From positions 971,318 through 1,035,317 of the forward strand of contig CAIIXF020000012.1 of assembly GCA_903813345.2 (NCBI GenBank): a stretch of 64,000 bases of DNA, written 5' to 3'. Position 1 is the stretch's first letter; the number at the start of each line of letters is the position of its first letter. The notes beneath the pieces are model-generated. The model worked only from the letters and a program-made list of their open reading frames with translations. It was not told where the DNA came from and searched no databases. Positions 13,401 to 28,400 of the stretch are shown here, piece by piece. This stretch comes from Owenia fusiformis. Taxonomy: Eukaryota > Annelida > Polychaeta > Sabellida > Oweniidae. Both the position numbers and the translations under genes were made by a program.

Positions 13401-16400
13401 TCTTCCTTTTAACCTGGTTAGACAATCAACATTGTTTTTTATGAAAGTCTAGCATATTTAGAAAAGATTGACATCGAAAAAAAAATTTCAATTTTTTTCA
13501 AAGAGTTGGTTACCTTAGGGGAGGCATCAAAAGATCAAAGTCTGATAGAAAACTAAATAAATCTAGTTTGGGGGAGGGGGTCAAAGCTATTTCAGTTTGC
13601 TATCCGACAAATTTCAACATTTAATTTTTTTGCAATTTCGACTCGAAATGCCTTGGAATGGTTTAAAAATAAAGACTTTACCAGATGCCTTCTTCACCAA
13701 GATGCATGCAACATGGAATATTATGCCTATTGTTGTTGGCACATGTTTTAAGAATTATAAATAAGTTATAGTACTGCCCCCATGAAAGTCCAAATTGAGT
13801 CGCTAAAACATGTGAAAAGTCCGCGATCAACTTTCATTGTATTTAGTTTTGAGGGGGAGGGGGGGGGGTCCAACTCAAAACTAGATTTATTTAGTTTCCT
13901 ATCAGACATTGAACTTTTGATGCCTCCCCTTAGTGACATCACTAATGTTTCAAAATATATTTGATATGCTAAAACACTGAAGTGGCCCATTAAATATGGC
14001 ATTTTATTATTGAAATAGTGTGTCCTTTGTTCAGTCTTTGCATTGGTGTTAAAAAGATAACCTTTTTTGAAATGCATTAAGAAATATTTGATGATTAAGA
14101 AATTTCAACTTTTTTTGAAAAATGGCGGGAAATTTGAATGTTTGAGAAATGAAATGCTCACAACTTTTTTTTCAAAAAATGTTTTTTGTTCAATAATCTC
14201 TAAAATCACTTTTTAAGTCCTGACAAATAGTAAATGAATGATAAAAAAATATTTTCAAACTTTAGACGGGGACTTTAATTTTGAGGTGCTGAAGAACAAT
14301 TCAGATATCATACAGACAAAAAAGTTATGCAACATAGATGTCAAAGTTGAGGGGGGGGGGGAAGATATTGACCCCCTGTACAACAATATGGTGGCACAGC
14401 CAGGTGTAGATTTCAGTTGGATTATTTTTCTATTTCTGATTTCAAGATACATATTATGCAAGATGTCCTTACCTTTCTTTGCTTTGTCCATCTCTTCATC
14501 TGTCCATCTCGATGTGTCACTGTTATCTACAACAAAATTATAAAATGACATAATTCAACCACATGGTTGCAATTACAAAAGTGACAACTTGTTACAGATC
14601 CATCTAGATGTGTCACTGTTATCTACAACAAAATTATAACATGACATAATTTAACAACCTGATTGCAATTACAAAAGTGACCACTTGTTACAGATCCATC
14701 TAGATCCATCATTTACATAAAATAGTGGCTATTTTGAATGCCATTTTGAATACCTCTTAATTTAGCTAAAAACTACATTTTTAGGCAAAATGGTAGCCAT
14801 TTTTTTTATTAATTGTATCATATCGGAAATTCCATCATGAATAGATGTATAGAACTTATAAAACAAACATGCAATGGGACTCTCAGCTATAATAGCATAA
14901 AAGAGGCAGCTGAGGTACAATACAATGCCAGCAACTTTGCACTAAAACAGTACAGGTAATACCACTAAAAATGATAATTAATATTTCCTGAGACAAATTA
15001 GCAAGCATAATAGAAGCTCATTCTTTTTGGCATTTTTTCAATTATGTTGCCCAATTTATTCTAGATGAATATTCAAGCACAATGTGGTGGTATTCATGGT
15101 ATTAATGTGGTGGTATTCATGGTATTAATGTGGTGGTATTTAAAGTTCATGGCAGTAAAATGACAAAATGTCTAAAACTAATATGTCATTATGAATGGTT
15201 ACAAAAACGTAACAATTGTTACAAATGCCATTTTAACACCAACTGCTAGTAACTTATAATGAAGAGATAACACTATATCACAACTTTTTAGTGGTGTCAT
15301 GATAGATAATCAGCCATATGCTGGTTCCATTCATTAGAATCAGACTATGCACAGCTATACTGCATTCTGATTGGTCATTAAACATACCTTCCCCAGTTTC
15401 CTGTGCTGGAACAGGAGACTCGCTTGGATCAGCCCCAACCTTCCTTGCGATACGATTGATACACGCCACACAACACTTTGTGATCTCGTCAGTCAACTCT
15501 ACAAGAAATGAGATTATATGTTATTGTACAATTATTTGGATGCATGAATGCAGTAATACTGTGCCATTTGAAAAAATGACATGAATCGCTATGGGTCAAG
15601 TACAATATTATCCCAACATTTTGATTTTGACTAAATTAATATCCCAATCCTACCATTTTAGCCATTTTTGTGGAAAATCTGAAATATCTCGACCCTGGCA
15701 ATCTTGGCTTTAAGTGCACTAAAGTACACATAATACTACTACTGTAAATGTATTGAAATAAAATAGTAATTATCACTTTTCAAATACACGCATAGCCTTA
15801 AAGTTCAAATTTAGTAATGTTTACATGGTGATAATGAAATATAACTTATCGCTCTTCTACAAGATGCATTAGAATAATTATCATCCATATTAATACTACT
15901 ATTTTTTCAGACGTACCCATTTCCTTAATAATAGGATCTTTAATTTCTTGTGACAGCTCCGCCCATTTAGCTGGGAGTGGGCGGAGTCTCTTTACTTTCC
16001 GTTTTGGCGTTTTACAAGTAGGAACAGGGCATCTGAAAAAAGGACGCATTGATAAACTTCATTCATTCATTCAGGTGTATACGAGGCGACCATTTTTAGA
16101 CAAGAAGTGTGAAAAAGACTCATTCATGAACTTAATTCAAGTGTATACAAGGGGTCCATTTTTTAACAAGAAGTTTCAAATCATCCCAGCTACTCTTGAA
16201 CCTATATGCAATTAATGGATTCACCTATGTAACATATAATAACTGTATTTATCTAATGATTATTGTGTTATTCATGTGATACATGTAATTTGTCATAGTA
16301 TAGAACAATAAGGGTGAAACAATTAATAGTAATATTTGGATATTATCTCTAGATAGCTGTGTGAAATTGTATCAAAAAAAAACATTTATCAAAATGTAAC

Positions 16401-19400
16401 TGCATACTTATATATCATGTTATTGAGAAGCATTTTTATTAGCAGTTATGCTATTTTGCTAAGCTGAATAAATCAGGTAGTATTATTAAAATTTATCAAA
16501 AAATGACTTTATGAGCTTGCATCAATTATTTATAGCCCCATTATCTGTAGACTCACTGAGTGTATCTACGACGCACAGAACGACAACGGCAACTGCTGCA
16601 GACACGTGGCTCCCCCTGGATGTTTTGCAGGTCAAGGCCATAGTACTGACTGCAATGCGACTTTGTGATTGGTCGACTCAGACTGTAGTTTGCCAATTGG
16701 ACCTTACAAACTGCACAGTTGTGAAGTCCCCCTTCTAAATAAACAAAAATAATTTAGATTTTGATTTTAAAATTGATGCATAACCAATGAACTGGAATGG
16801 TTGGTGTGAATTAGCAGTATGGACCCACATATATAGATATTAGCAATAGTTCAGTCAAAAGCCTATATTCATTTGTCTGCAATTGTTGCTGGACTATTAT
16901 GTTTAAATGCTTAAATCTTTTTTTTAAATCAATATTGCGAACAGACTGGCCATTATGTAGTAAACATGTCTAGATACATTTCATCTTTCGCAACACACAA
17001 AAAATTGGCTATTATGAGAAACAATGAATCATTAAATTATAAAATAAAAAAATTACCTTTTGTTTTTGTTTCTTCTGCATCCCCTGTTTTCTCTGCAGGC
17101 ACAACTGAATTGTCAGTGCTTCCTGCCTCCGTAACATTAACCTCCATCTTAACTTCATCAGTTGCTTCATCCTTTGAAACACTAAAATATTTGTTAAATA
17201 AAACATATGTTAATAACCTGGGGGCCATTGACAGAAACTTTGCAAAGTTACGAAATCGTAAATCAATTGTTGTAACCATGGATATAATGATGTCACAGTT
17301 AAAGAACAATGAACTTTAAGAATTCCTAACTTACAAAGTTTTTATTAATACTAGCATATCGGTCTCCTGATCTGAAAATTTCATCCCTTTGGAGAGGCCT
17401 AGTGGCATAAAAGGTCATGGCCCGGTGTTAAGTTCACGTATCCAATCAGAATGCTCTGCTTCGTCACGTGACAAAATATGAAAAATGTCTGAATAAATAT
17501 TGCATCGTTGATTAGCCCATTGGTTTTGTGGCATCTTACAAAACTCTGCGGCAACTGCCAGGAGGAGCAATATTGAGAGTGAACTCAAATTATGAAGTAT
17601 AAAATATCATAATAACTTGTTATTCTAATTATTTTAAAGCATGCGGAAATCATACATTTTTTCTAAAAAAAGTTTGGTATTGTTTCTCGTTGTTTGCTGC
17701 TAAACAAATGTTTATTTGTGATCACTATACAGCTATAACATCACAACAACTCACAATAGCAATGTATGACAGGATGGGCAAATTGGAATTACATGTCATG
17801 AGACACACTAAATATCAAAATGACAGATCAGATGAGGTTAGTGCGGCTGTTGCAGAGTGTGACATTAACAGATACATTAGGAGTATTATTATATTTTATT
17901 TACTATCAAGAATAAGTAAGAGGACACTGCCAGAGACATACATGGACTTGTATATATGCATTCTATATTAGATGGAATATTTATTTTAGATTCAGTGAAT
18001 TAACTCTAAATTTTCTTAATTTCAACTAGGCCCTTCTGTCCCTCTTGCAAGTATATTTGTCCAAATTATTATCAAAAGTATATCCTAATTGTTGTTATTT
18101 GTCATTTTTATTCACAAGAATACTTATTAATTGCTTTTAAATAAAAATTGTTTATCAATCCATTGTTTTTATTCTCTTTTTATATTAATTTTATTTTTAT
18201 ATTTTACCTTATTTTTCTTTTTTCTTTTTAAGAATAATATCTAGGCACATTAAAATTACAATAAGAGGAAGAATTTGCACTTCCTGAAAAAATGACCTGC
18301 CTGCCTAAGTTGACTACTATTTCATTTTATAAAACAATTTTGCCATGTGTGAAAATAATTTAAGCACCAGATTTAATGCTTTGTGAAGTTTAAAAATTAA
18401 AATATCTTAAATTAATTTCTTTAAAAATACATTTAAGTGATTAAAATACCTCTCAGAAGGCGACTTGGGTTCCTCCTTTACAGATTCAACAATAGGTGTC
18501 ACCACTTCATCCTTTTCTTTCTTTGCAGGCTGCTGTACCGTTGCCACACCTGGATCATATCTTGATTCCCTAGGCTGGATATCAAACAAATATGATGAAA
18601 CTCAATCATACTTTCAACTTATATAACCTAAACGTAATTCTGACCTAATATGAATAAAATCTCAATTTAATTGCAACTTCAATATACTATAATAGTCTTC
18701 TTGAAAATGTTCATCTCTTTCTGAGAATCTGAGATATCAAGCATTACCTTTTTAATCTCAAAAGTATTTCCATTTCTGAATGTAACCTCTTTGAATAAAA
18801 GCCATGTAGAAAAGTATGAACTTGAAATGCTTGCCAACATCATCTCAAACTGTATTGTCGATAATAAACTCAATAATTCGAAAACATGCTTATATACAGA
18901 GCGAGAATGCAAGACCCTTGCAAAACATTTCACTCTATAACAGTTTATCTAAGTTTTGTGAAAGATTTGATGAGTAATATTTTGGTTGCTATTCAGGATA
19001 AAGTGTCATTTATTGAAAGGATATGGTTGAGGTAGCATTTCTTATGAACTGTATTCAATTTTTTTCTTTCCATTATTTGGAATTTAAATATCTGGTGGGG
19101 TAAGGTGGTAGCAAATACACTCCCCTTCATAAGTTTCGCAACTGGAAATTTTCATTAGACAGCATATCAAAGTTGATGGTAGAATATTAACAGTTCAGAT
19201 CATGTGCGACTGTGCAGCGACTTCATGCGCAGTTGTGAAGTTATTAAATTTTCAATTCAGGTCAATTCAATTCTGGATGCCAAATGACGATTCTCGGTTT
19301 GGAGAACAGTCTCCTGGGCTAACATTTTTTTTCATGAAAAATATAGAAATATTACCCAAATTAAACTATGAATATTCAAAAGAGGACATTTAAATCTACA

Positions 19401-22400
19401 ATATGTAAAAATAACAAATTGGTCTGAAGCAGGGATAATGCTCAATTAGACTGATTCAATAAAATAAAAGTCTTGATTTTGGGGAAAGAAGTTCATCAGT
19501 GTACTGCGCTAATATTCTTTTGCGAAATATCTAAAAATATTACCCAAATTAAATTATGACTATTCAAAAGAAGATATTCAAATCTATATTATGTAAAAAA
19601 ATTCAAATTTGTCCGAAACAGGGATAATGCTCATTTAGATTGAAGAACTTCGTTCTCCAAACCGAGAATCGTCCTTTATGGAGGGGAGTGTATGTGATAA
19701 GAGCTTCAATTATTAAGATGACGTAAATTGACTACTGTATTCGTCATTAAAAGGGTCTCATTAGCCATAGTTTTTTCATTCTTCATAAAAACCAGCTTGA
19801 AATTAGACTATGATTAAACTTTAGAACATTTTTTTTCTAGTTGTGCATTACTTAATCTTAGAGTAGTGTACAAATTATGTGCAATCATTCAGGTTCAAAC
19901 TCCATTAAAAAGCTACATCTTAGACTGTAAAGATCTTTTCAGTATCTAAATTGTAAAAGTATGGGTATTAGGAAAAGTGGGGAATGGACAAGGTGGGGAT
20001 TGGTAAAAATCTTGATTGGGAAAGATGGGATTGGGAAAGGTTGGGAATTGGGAAAGATGGGATTGGGAAAGGTTGGGAAAAATCTGAATTGGGAAAGGTT
20101 GGGAAAAATCTGAATTGGGAAAAATCTTGATTGGGAAAGATTGAGATTAGGAAAGATTAGGATTTGGGAAAGGTGGGGATTGGGAAAGGGATTTGGGAAA
20201 GATTTTGATTGGGAAAGATCTGGATTGGGAAAAATTAAGGATTTGATATAGACCAGGGGTGGTGAATTCGTACGATCCGCGATCCGATCCGGATAAATTT
20301 CGTCATGGTAATGATGCATTGTGGGATTAATCCAAGAATTAATCCAAAAATCGGTGAATTTGTACGATTCTGGGATTAATCTCAGGATATTACTTTTTGG
20401 ATAATTTTTTCCGAATTCCAATGTAAATTTGATAAATCTTGGGGATTCCCCCTCATAATCCTCGGATCCTAAGAATTCACCAAATATTTATCGGATCCAA
20501 GATTTATCCCAAAAGATAAAATTTATCCGGATTGGATTGGTGACTGTACGAATTCACGGCCCCAGATGAGAAAAGATGGGGATCAGAGATCCAGAGAATA
20601 AACTCACCTGTGGTTTAGATTGTAGTTGTTTTCTTTTCTTCATGTTCTGCTTCCGTAGTAACTGTTTGTAATTTTCACTCTTTTTACTATGGTAATAATA
20701 CTGTACACACTCCTCCACCGTCTGAAATGCAAAACAAGATTTCGACAATCCAGAAACAAAAGTTAGGCAAATAAGTTGTAGAACAACCCCAACAATGGAA
20801 AGTCAGAAACTATCAAATATGATAGAGCTATGGAAAATGATGATGGTGATGCTAAATTGAAACCATATATTGAAAGGAGTGATCCCATTATATAAAATAT
20901 TTAAATTCTAATGTTTGCCCGATGGCTACTAGATATAGTATCTAGGCCCAGTGATGTAATCAAAGCACCATTTTCTGTGTACTCCACCCACTGGGCCATT
21001 TAACCTGGACCTGCAATGACGCACCTACCAGCAACATAATAGTACTATATTATCACATTAGTTGCTAAGTGCTAAGTGATCATTGTAAACAAGTCTTAAT
21101 AACTGAAATGCATATTTATCATTTGGGAGAATAAGCTATTGAAACCAGAACAACGGCAACGCCAAAGCGTAGCGAATCCCATCGAACATTTTTCAAAACG
21201 GGCACCTTCTACCAAAAGTGTCATAAGACAGTGTGCCATGCTTATAATATTCACATACCAAATATGAACAAAATCGCTCTACTACTTTTCGAGTTATAGT
21301 AAAATACGTTAAAATGGCGGCCATTTTTCAAAATAGCCGCCTTCTACCAAAAGTCTCATTAGACAGTGTGCCATGCTTATAGTATTCACATACCAAATAT
21401 GAACAAAATTGCTCCACTACTTTTCCAGTTATAGTAAAATACGTTAAAAGTGTCATTAGACAGTGTGCCATGCTTATACGTATTCACGTACCAAATATGA
21501 ACAAAATCACTCCACTACTTTTCGAGTTATAGTAAAATAAGTTAAAATGGCAGCCATTTTTCAAAATGTCCGCCATTTTTCAAAATGTCCGCCATTTTTC
21601 AAAATGTCCGCCATTTTTCAAAATGACCGCCCTCTACCAAAAGTGTCATTAGACAGTGTGCCATGCTTATACGTATTCACATACCAAATATGAACAAAAT
21701 CGCTCCACTACTTTTCGAGTTTTAGTAAAATAAGTTAAAATGGCAGCCATTTTTCAAAATGTCCGCCATTTTTCAAAATGGCCACCTTCTACCAAAAGTG
21801 TCATTAGACAGTGTGCCATGCTTATAGTATTCACATACCAAATATGAACAAAATCGCTCCAATACTTTTCGAGTTACAGCAAAAATCGTAAAACAACGAG
21901 TAAAGGCCACCATTTTTCAAGATGGCTGCCATGTGCTTTTTAATATCTACATTTCCAGCTTTAAAACATATTGCTATTACAGTTTTACATATTGCACCTA
22001 AATTACTGTAAAATCGGCACTAAAATGGCCGCCATTTTTAAATGAGCAGCCATTTTGAAAATCGGCTTTCGAGCAGAACTTCTACCCCCATAGGGTATAT
22101 GTGTACAAAATATGAATAAAATCGGGCGAACGGTATTTGAGTTATTGCCCGGACGTACGGACGTACGTACGTACGGACGTACGGACGGACGGACGGAGGC
22201 GTTCCCTATATCCCTCCGAACTTCGTTCGATGGGATAATTATTTCAAAACATGGTAAGTCATCAGCTAGGGATCTTTTTGGAGATGACATATTGTTGATT
22301 TAAATCACAGACATTATATACATAAAAAATAACAGTGTTTCATGTTTATGTATGAATAATTGGGTAGGAGTTTTGAGAACATTTTCATTAAAGTAAACTC

Positions 22401-25400
22401 CTGTTTTTGCACTTTTTACAAAATAAACCCATTCAACCAAGTACCATAACCGTAATAACAAATATATCATTCTAAAACGTTGAGGCTGAATTTTCAGATG
22501 TTTAACATACATTTTTGGAGGGCTGAATTCAAAACATTCGAAAATTTCAACAAAAAGAGCGCCACCTACCTTTCTTTCTAGAAATGAGGCTATGTAACCA
22601 AAATTTTTTGGATGCTGAAGGTATTTCTCTTTGAACGTTTCTTTTTCTGGGAGAGTCCAAACATTTAGATTTTGGCGTTCTTTGTATTCTGCCATTGAGT
22701 CTTCAATAAGACCATTATTGTTCATGAAGCGATACCGCCTCTGTCTGGAATCCAGCAACACAGGCGGAATAACAGCATAGCTTCTGATTTTCTTGTCTTC
22801 TTCCTGAAATGAATCACATGTGGCAGTGAGTCATGGATAATCACATGTGGTGAGTCATGGATAATCACATGTGGGGAGTCATGGATAATCACATGTGGGG
22901 AGTCATGCATAATCACATGTGGGAGTTATGGATATATTTTATACATCAAATATATAAATAGGAGTAGGATTTTGAGGGAATAAATTTTTTGTATTTTTTA
23001 CATCGATTAGCAACTGTATATGACAGTCACTTTTATTGAACAGTATTTTACATCGAACAATCTTCAGATATTACATTCTCATTTAGATCAACATTTAGCA
23101 CAATGATATTAACATCGCAATTCATAAGTTATGTTAAAAGTACAAATCATTTCTATTTTATTATATTTTGTATATATTTCATATTCCTCTTGTTAACATT
23201 TATTGCCGCAAAAGATCATTCCATGCGCCACATTACCTAATATGGTAATAACGAGCAAAAAAGTAAACAAAGCAAAAACGTGTGGATGATGTTATTTCAA
23301 TATTTTGTTTTTTCATTCCATGCGCCACATTACCTGATATGGTAATAACAAGCAAAAAGTAATCAAAGCAAAAACGTGTGGATGATGTTATTTCAATATT
23401 TTGTTTTTTCATTCCATGCGCCACATTACCTGATATGGTAATAACAAGCAAAAAGTAATCAAAGCAAAAACGTGTGGATGATGTTATTTCAATATTTTGT
23501 TTTTTCATTCCATCCGCCACATTACCTAATATGGTAATAACAAGCAAAAAAGTAAACAAAGCAAAAACGTGTGGATGATGTTATTTCAATATTTTGTTTT
23601 TTCTTTATCATCAAGAATATCTGATTATTTCTGAGACTAGAAAAAATGAAAACAACTGGCAAAACAAAATTCCTGTGGAGCCTCTACGCCCACAAAGACA
23701 CCCGTCAGCATGATATGACTACAATATATTTTGTGTTTTCATCAACCCATTTCAAAAAAGTTCGATAAAAATTATTTGAAATGAAATATTTCCCGAGACT
23801 CATATGGAAGACAGATTTTCTCTCGTGGGCTGTTCTTCACATCAGTCCCATTGGTTTGTGGTTTGTACTACATGTGAAGGTCGTTCAATAAATTCACGGA
23901 AAAATGCTCTCATTTCAAAGATTCTTGATATTTTCCCATAACATTTTCACACAATGTCCAAAAAATTCTGATTGATTCTTAAAATATCAGCATCTCTAAT
24001 TTGATTGGTTAAAAATAAGGGTTACTATGGTAATTTGACTTTTGGGTAGGCGGGGCACTTTTTAAGTCACACGATTTACCATTTTAGAAATCTATCAATA
24101 TGTGCAAATGAAGGGTCCCTATTTTTTATTTGTTCTTATTTAAATTACAAATGTTCTGAGGGAAAATTGATGTTCATTGTTATCACAAACATTTCTGAAA
24201 TCGTGCCCAGCACTGTTTTTACAGTGCTGCCCAGAACTGTTTTATAAACAGCGCTGTACAGCCCATTCTGAGGTTGGCAGTGTCCTTAACTGCACCTTCA
24301 GGTTCAGAGCCAGCCAGAGTGTGATCTGAGCCTATGTGATAATTGTGATAATAATACCATTCCATTTTTATGCATCATGATTTTTTAAGATTTATTAAAA
24401 TTTCTGATGCCAATGACATAAATGAAAAAACAGCAAATACAAAAATTATTTGTAATGAATTATTTGCCTGAACTCATATAAGGACACTTCAATATTGCAT
24501 AATTTCATTTTTTAAATGGGATCATTTATCTTTCCCATTATTTTCCGTATATCTATTCCGTATGCAACTCAAATTCTCTATTTTGATAGGTTGTTATTTT
24601 AATTCAATATTCTAATTGGACACCAGTTCCTTAATTCTGACTATTTTGATTGGCTGGAATTTCAAACCAGCTACGTGGAGGGCCCATTAGTTCTTTAAAT
24701 TTGATTGGTTACCATTTCAAGCCCTCTATTCCGATTGGATAACCTCTATGTTCCTCAATTCTGATTGGTTGACATACCTCTTGTTCGTGAAGACCTTCAA
24801 TAATCTGCTCCATCTCAACGTCACTACGAGCAATAGGACCTAAGTTGCTATTTCCACGTGTTGCCGTATTCCTAGACAAAAATTGACCACATAAACAAAT
24901 TCTTTCGTTATATACATGTACATAGAAGAACCAACAGAATGGTCAAATAATAATATTGTGAACAGGTATGAATTGAAATGTAGATGATTTTATAGAGGTA
25001 TTATCTCTCATGAATGGCTTGAAAGTGGTTAGACCAAGAAAAATAGCTTGCTACAATGTACATGCATGTTATTTTATTACTTTGTAACCATGTTGAAGGA
25101 GGCATTTTACTCCACTGAAATCAAATTCTGCTGGATTACCAATAAACAACATTCTAGAATAAAATATTTAATTCAATGAATAAACCTAGTGATAAATTAG
25201 TTTCAATTTCCAATATCTTGAGAACTGTTTGTCCAATCATCATCTTGTTTTCAACAATCAACTCATTCGACCAAAAGTGAATAATTAATTCTACTAACCT
25301 TGTGAACCTATCTTTATCCTCTCTTGATTTTTTAATCTCAGGGAAAATACGTTCATAAAATTCCCGAGTCTTTTGATCTTTTGCACGCTTTTTGGCATTG

Positions 25401-28400
25401 TTCTCAATTCGTTCTATTTTCTTCAGCCATACTTGCATGAGTTGGTCATATCGCTCGGTGAGATAGCGTTCCTGAAAAACAAGTGATACTGTAATAAAAA
25501 TCGCACTTTGACGAGCGAAATGGCTGAAATGAAATGAATTTCTACGTAAACTCGAATTTTAAAAAGAAGTTCTTTGTTGTAAATAAAAGAATGAAATTAC
25601 TTTAATTAATTACAATATTGAAAATAACTTGATTTGAAATAAATGAATGAATAAAAACCTTACCTGGAATTTTAAAAAGAAGCTGTTGATATAAGAAGTT
25701 CTTTGTTGTAAGTGACATTAAGTAAAATTGGCGGGTAATAATTATAATTTTGGGTCATGTGACAACAGGTAAGGTTTCTATTGGTTGAAGTTAATTATGT
25801 TGACCAATTAAATTACAGCATTTTAGATACCAACAATTGGTCTCAAAAATACGACACATTTTAGCAAAAATTGGAATGGAATTCTAATTGAAGATATTTA
25901 CCCGAATCTTTCTGGCCTGATGTCGTTTTTTGAAGTGGAGCATCAGCCTCTTTTTGAAGATCATGTGCCTGAAGAAATAAAAACAAAAAATGAACATTTA
26001 TAATAACTTTATTATTATTTCCATGCAAGAAGTACCCAGTGTGTTGTCCATGTATTGACACACTGGTGTATGGTTTTATGTCTACGATAAGACTAAGTGA
26101 TAGAGAAAATGTTTGATATCTGTATATACAGGGTGTTAAAAAAGTCTCTTTACAAATACAATTTAAATTTGTATTGAAATTGTAGAGACTTTGCGGACAC
26201 CCTGTATGTTAAAATTCAGAAGGATGCATCTTAGTCTTCATCCAATACCCTATAGTGCCATTAAGCCAGTTGACACCTATCTTCTTGACAAATTTACCTT
26301 ATGAAATTAACTGAATATTTTATAAAATGTGAATTATTGGACGTTCTTACTTGCGCTTATTCTCGTGATACACTGCAGTGTCAGAGGGCTGGTTATAAAG
26401 AGGCTGGAAAGTTAACTGAAAGTAGATAACAAATATGATTTTCATAATAAATAAATAAAATAAATACATAAACATGTATAAGTGTATAAAAAATAGTAGC
26501 CGGACAAGGAGTTACCTTTTAGAACAGGGGTCACCTTTTTTTCATAACTGAATATTTATTTAGCAGATTTAAAAACTAGATTTGACCTGACCCCAAAGTA
26601 CAGGGTGACGATTTCATCAACTTTTTTGAACAAATTGCAGGAAATCATGCCTAGATAGAAAACATGGTTAATCTGAATCTCAATCATTGATGCAACATTA
26701 AAATACAAATGTTTCTGACAAATGAATTCAAGAAGATCCCTAATTGAAAAGATTATTCTAAATCTTATTTTGTGAGATGTATTGTTTTAGGTCACCCTGT
26801 ATTTATACATTTTTGCCGCAATCCAACTTACTCCTGTAGCTCCTAACGTATCATTTGGGGCAGCAAGTTTAGAAAATACTGCATGCGCCTTCTCAGCTTT
26901 TTTACGATTCTCCGCATAAATGATTTGTGCGACACTTTGATTTTTATTCTCTACAACGGGCTCTTCTGATTGGTTCTCTTCATCTGGCTTGTTCGCCTGC
27001 TCTTCTAATTGTTGCTGAAATCGAACAGAAAATTCCTGCCAGACAATTCTTGTGTTGACTTATGTACCATTCAAGGAACAATTTTCAAATGATTCAAATT
27101 AGACTTGGTAGATATCTTTAAATATGGTATGTAATTTTCCCTGCTTTTTGTATTATTTATGACACGTATAAGCATTCTTAATTTAATAGAAAGTTCATCC
27201 GCAGACACCTTCATAAGGAAGTAGATTTCGAGTAGTGGCTTATTTTGTTTTTGTGCTTATAAGGGACCTGTTTTTTCGCCCCTCAAGAAGATGGATAAAG
27301 ATAATTGCATATATGCACTCATTTTTATCATTTTTAAATTAATGCATTTTCATCTTCATAAAAATCTCAAACATTTTGGTTCAGAATTTCAAAATTAACT
27401 GTTTAAAGGCCCCATGTAAAGTTTAAACCACTTTGGCTTATATTGTAGTCTTACCCAATGTTATCAAAGTGTGATATGTGAAACTTTTTTTTTTAATTTC
27501 AAAAAGTGGTTTTTGATAGACTTTTTGTTCCAAAATTTGTGAATTTATTTAAAACCAACTTTTAGCGGTCACTCATATCTTCTAATTAGCCACAATTCAT
27601 ACCAATGCATAGCATTCATCCTCCCATGTTTTTTGCTGAAAAAATTAAGAAAATCAGTTGATAAACGAGCGAGAATTGAACTTATCAGTGCATGAAAATG
27701 GTTCTGAGAAAAATGCATTTCAAAATTTTAGTTCTCATAGAAACCAATGGTACAATGATAACTAAAACATAATTTATTCTTCCTTTTAACCTGGTTAGAC
27801 AATCAACATTGTTTTTTTATGAAAATCTAGCATATTTAGAAAAGATTGACATCGAAAAAGAAAATTCAATTTTTTTCAAAAAGTTTTTTGTTACCTTAGT
27901 GACATCACTAATGTTTCAAATATTATTGATAAGCTAAAACATTGAAGTGGCCCATTAAATATGACATTTTATTATTGAAATAGTGTGTCTTTTGTTCAAT
28001 CTTTGCATTGGTGTTAAAAAGATAATCTTTTTTGAAATGCATTAAGAAATATTTGATGATTAAGAAATTTCAACTTTTTTTGAAAAATGGCGGGAAATTT
28101 GAATATTTGAGAAATAAAATGCTCACAACTTTTTTTTCAAAATTTTTTTTTGTTCAAAAATCTCTAAAATCACTTTTTAAGTCCTGACAAATCGTAAATG
28201 AATGATAAAAAAATATTTTCAAACTTTAGACGGGGACTTTAATAATTTTTGACTCTTACTTGTTTTTTCTTAAAGTTTGCTATACTTGTCTCGGATTTGC
28301 CAATTTCTCTGTCAATTCTGCTGATGGAGTTAATAAGTTCTTCCTTGGAGGCCTTCATTGCAGCAATCTCAATCTTCTGATCATCCGGTGTGGGGGAGAT

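Noticed and set aside
17690-17971. 93-codon plus frame in intron 13
   Set aside because: No motif, no splice signals and no conservation evidence; expected by chance in AT-rich DNA.
19939-20421. 160-codon minus frame rich in F-P-N-P
   Set aside because: It is the translation of the GATTGGGAAAG minisatellite.
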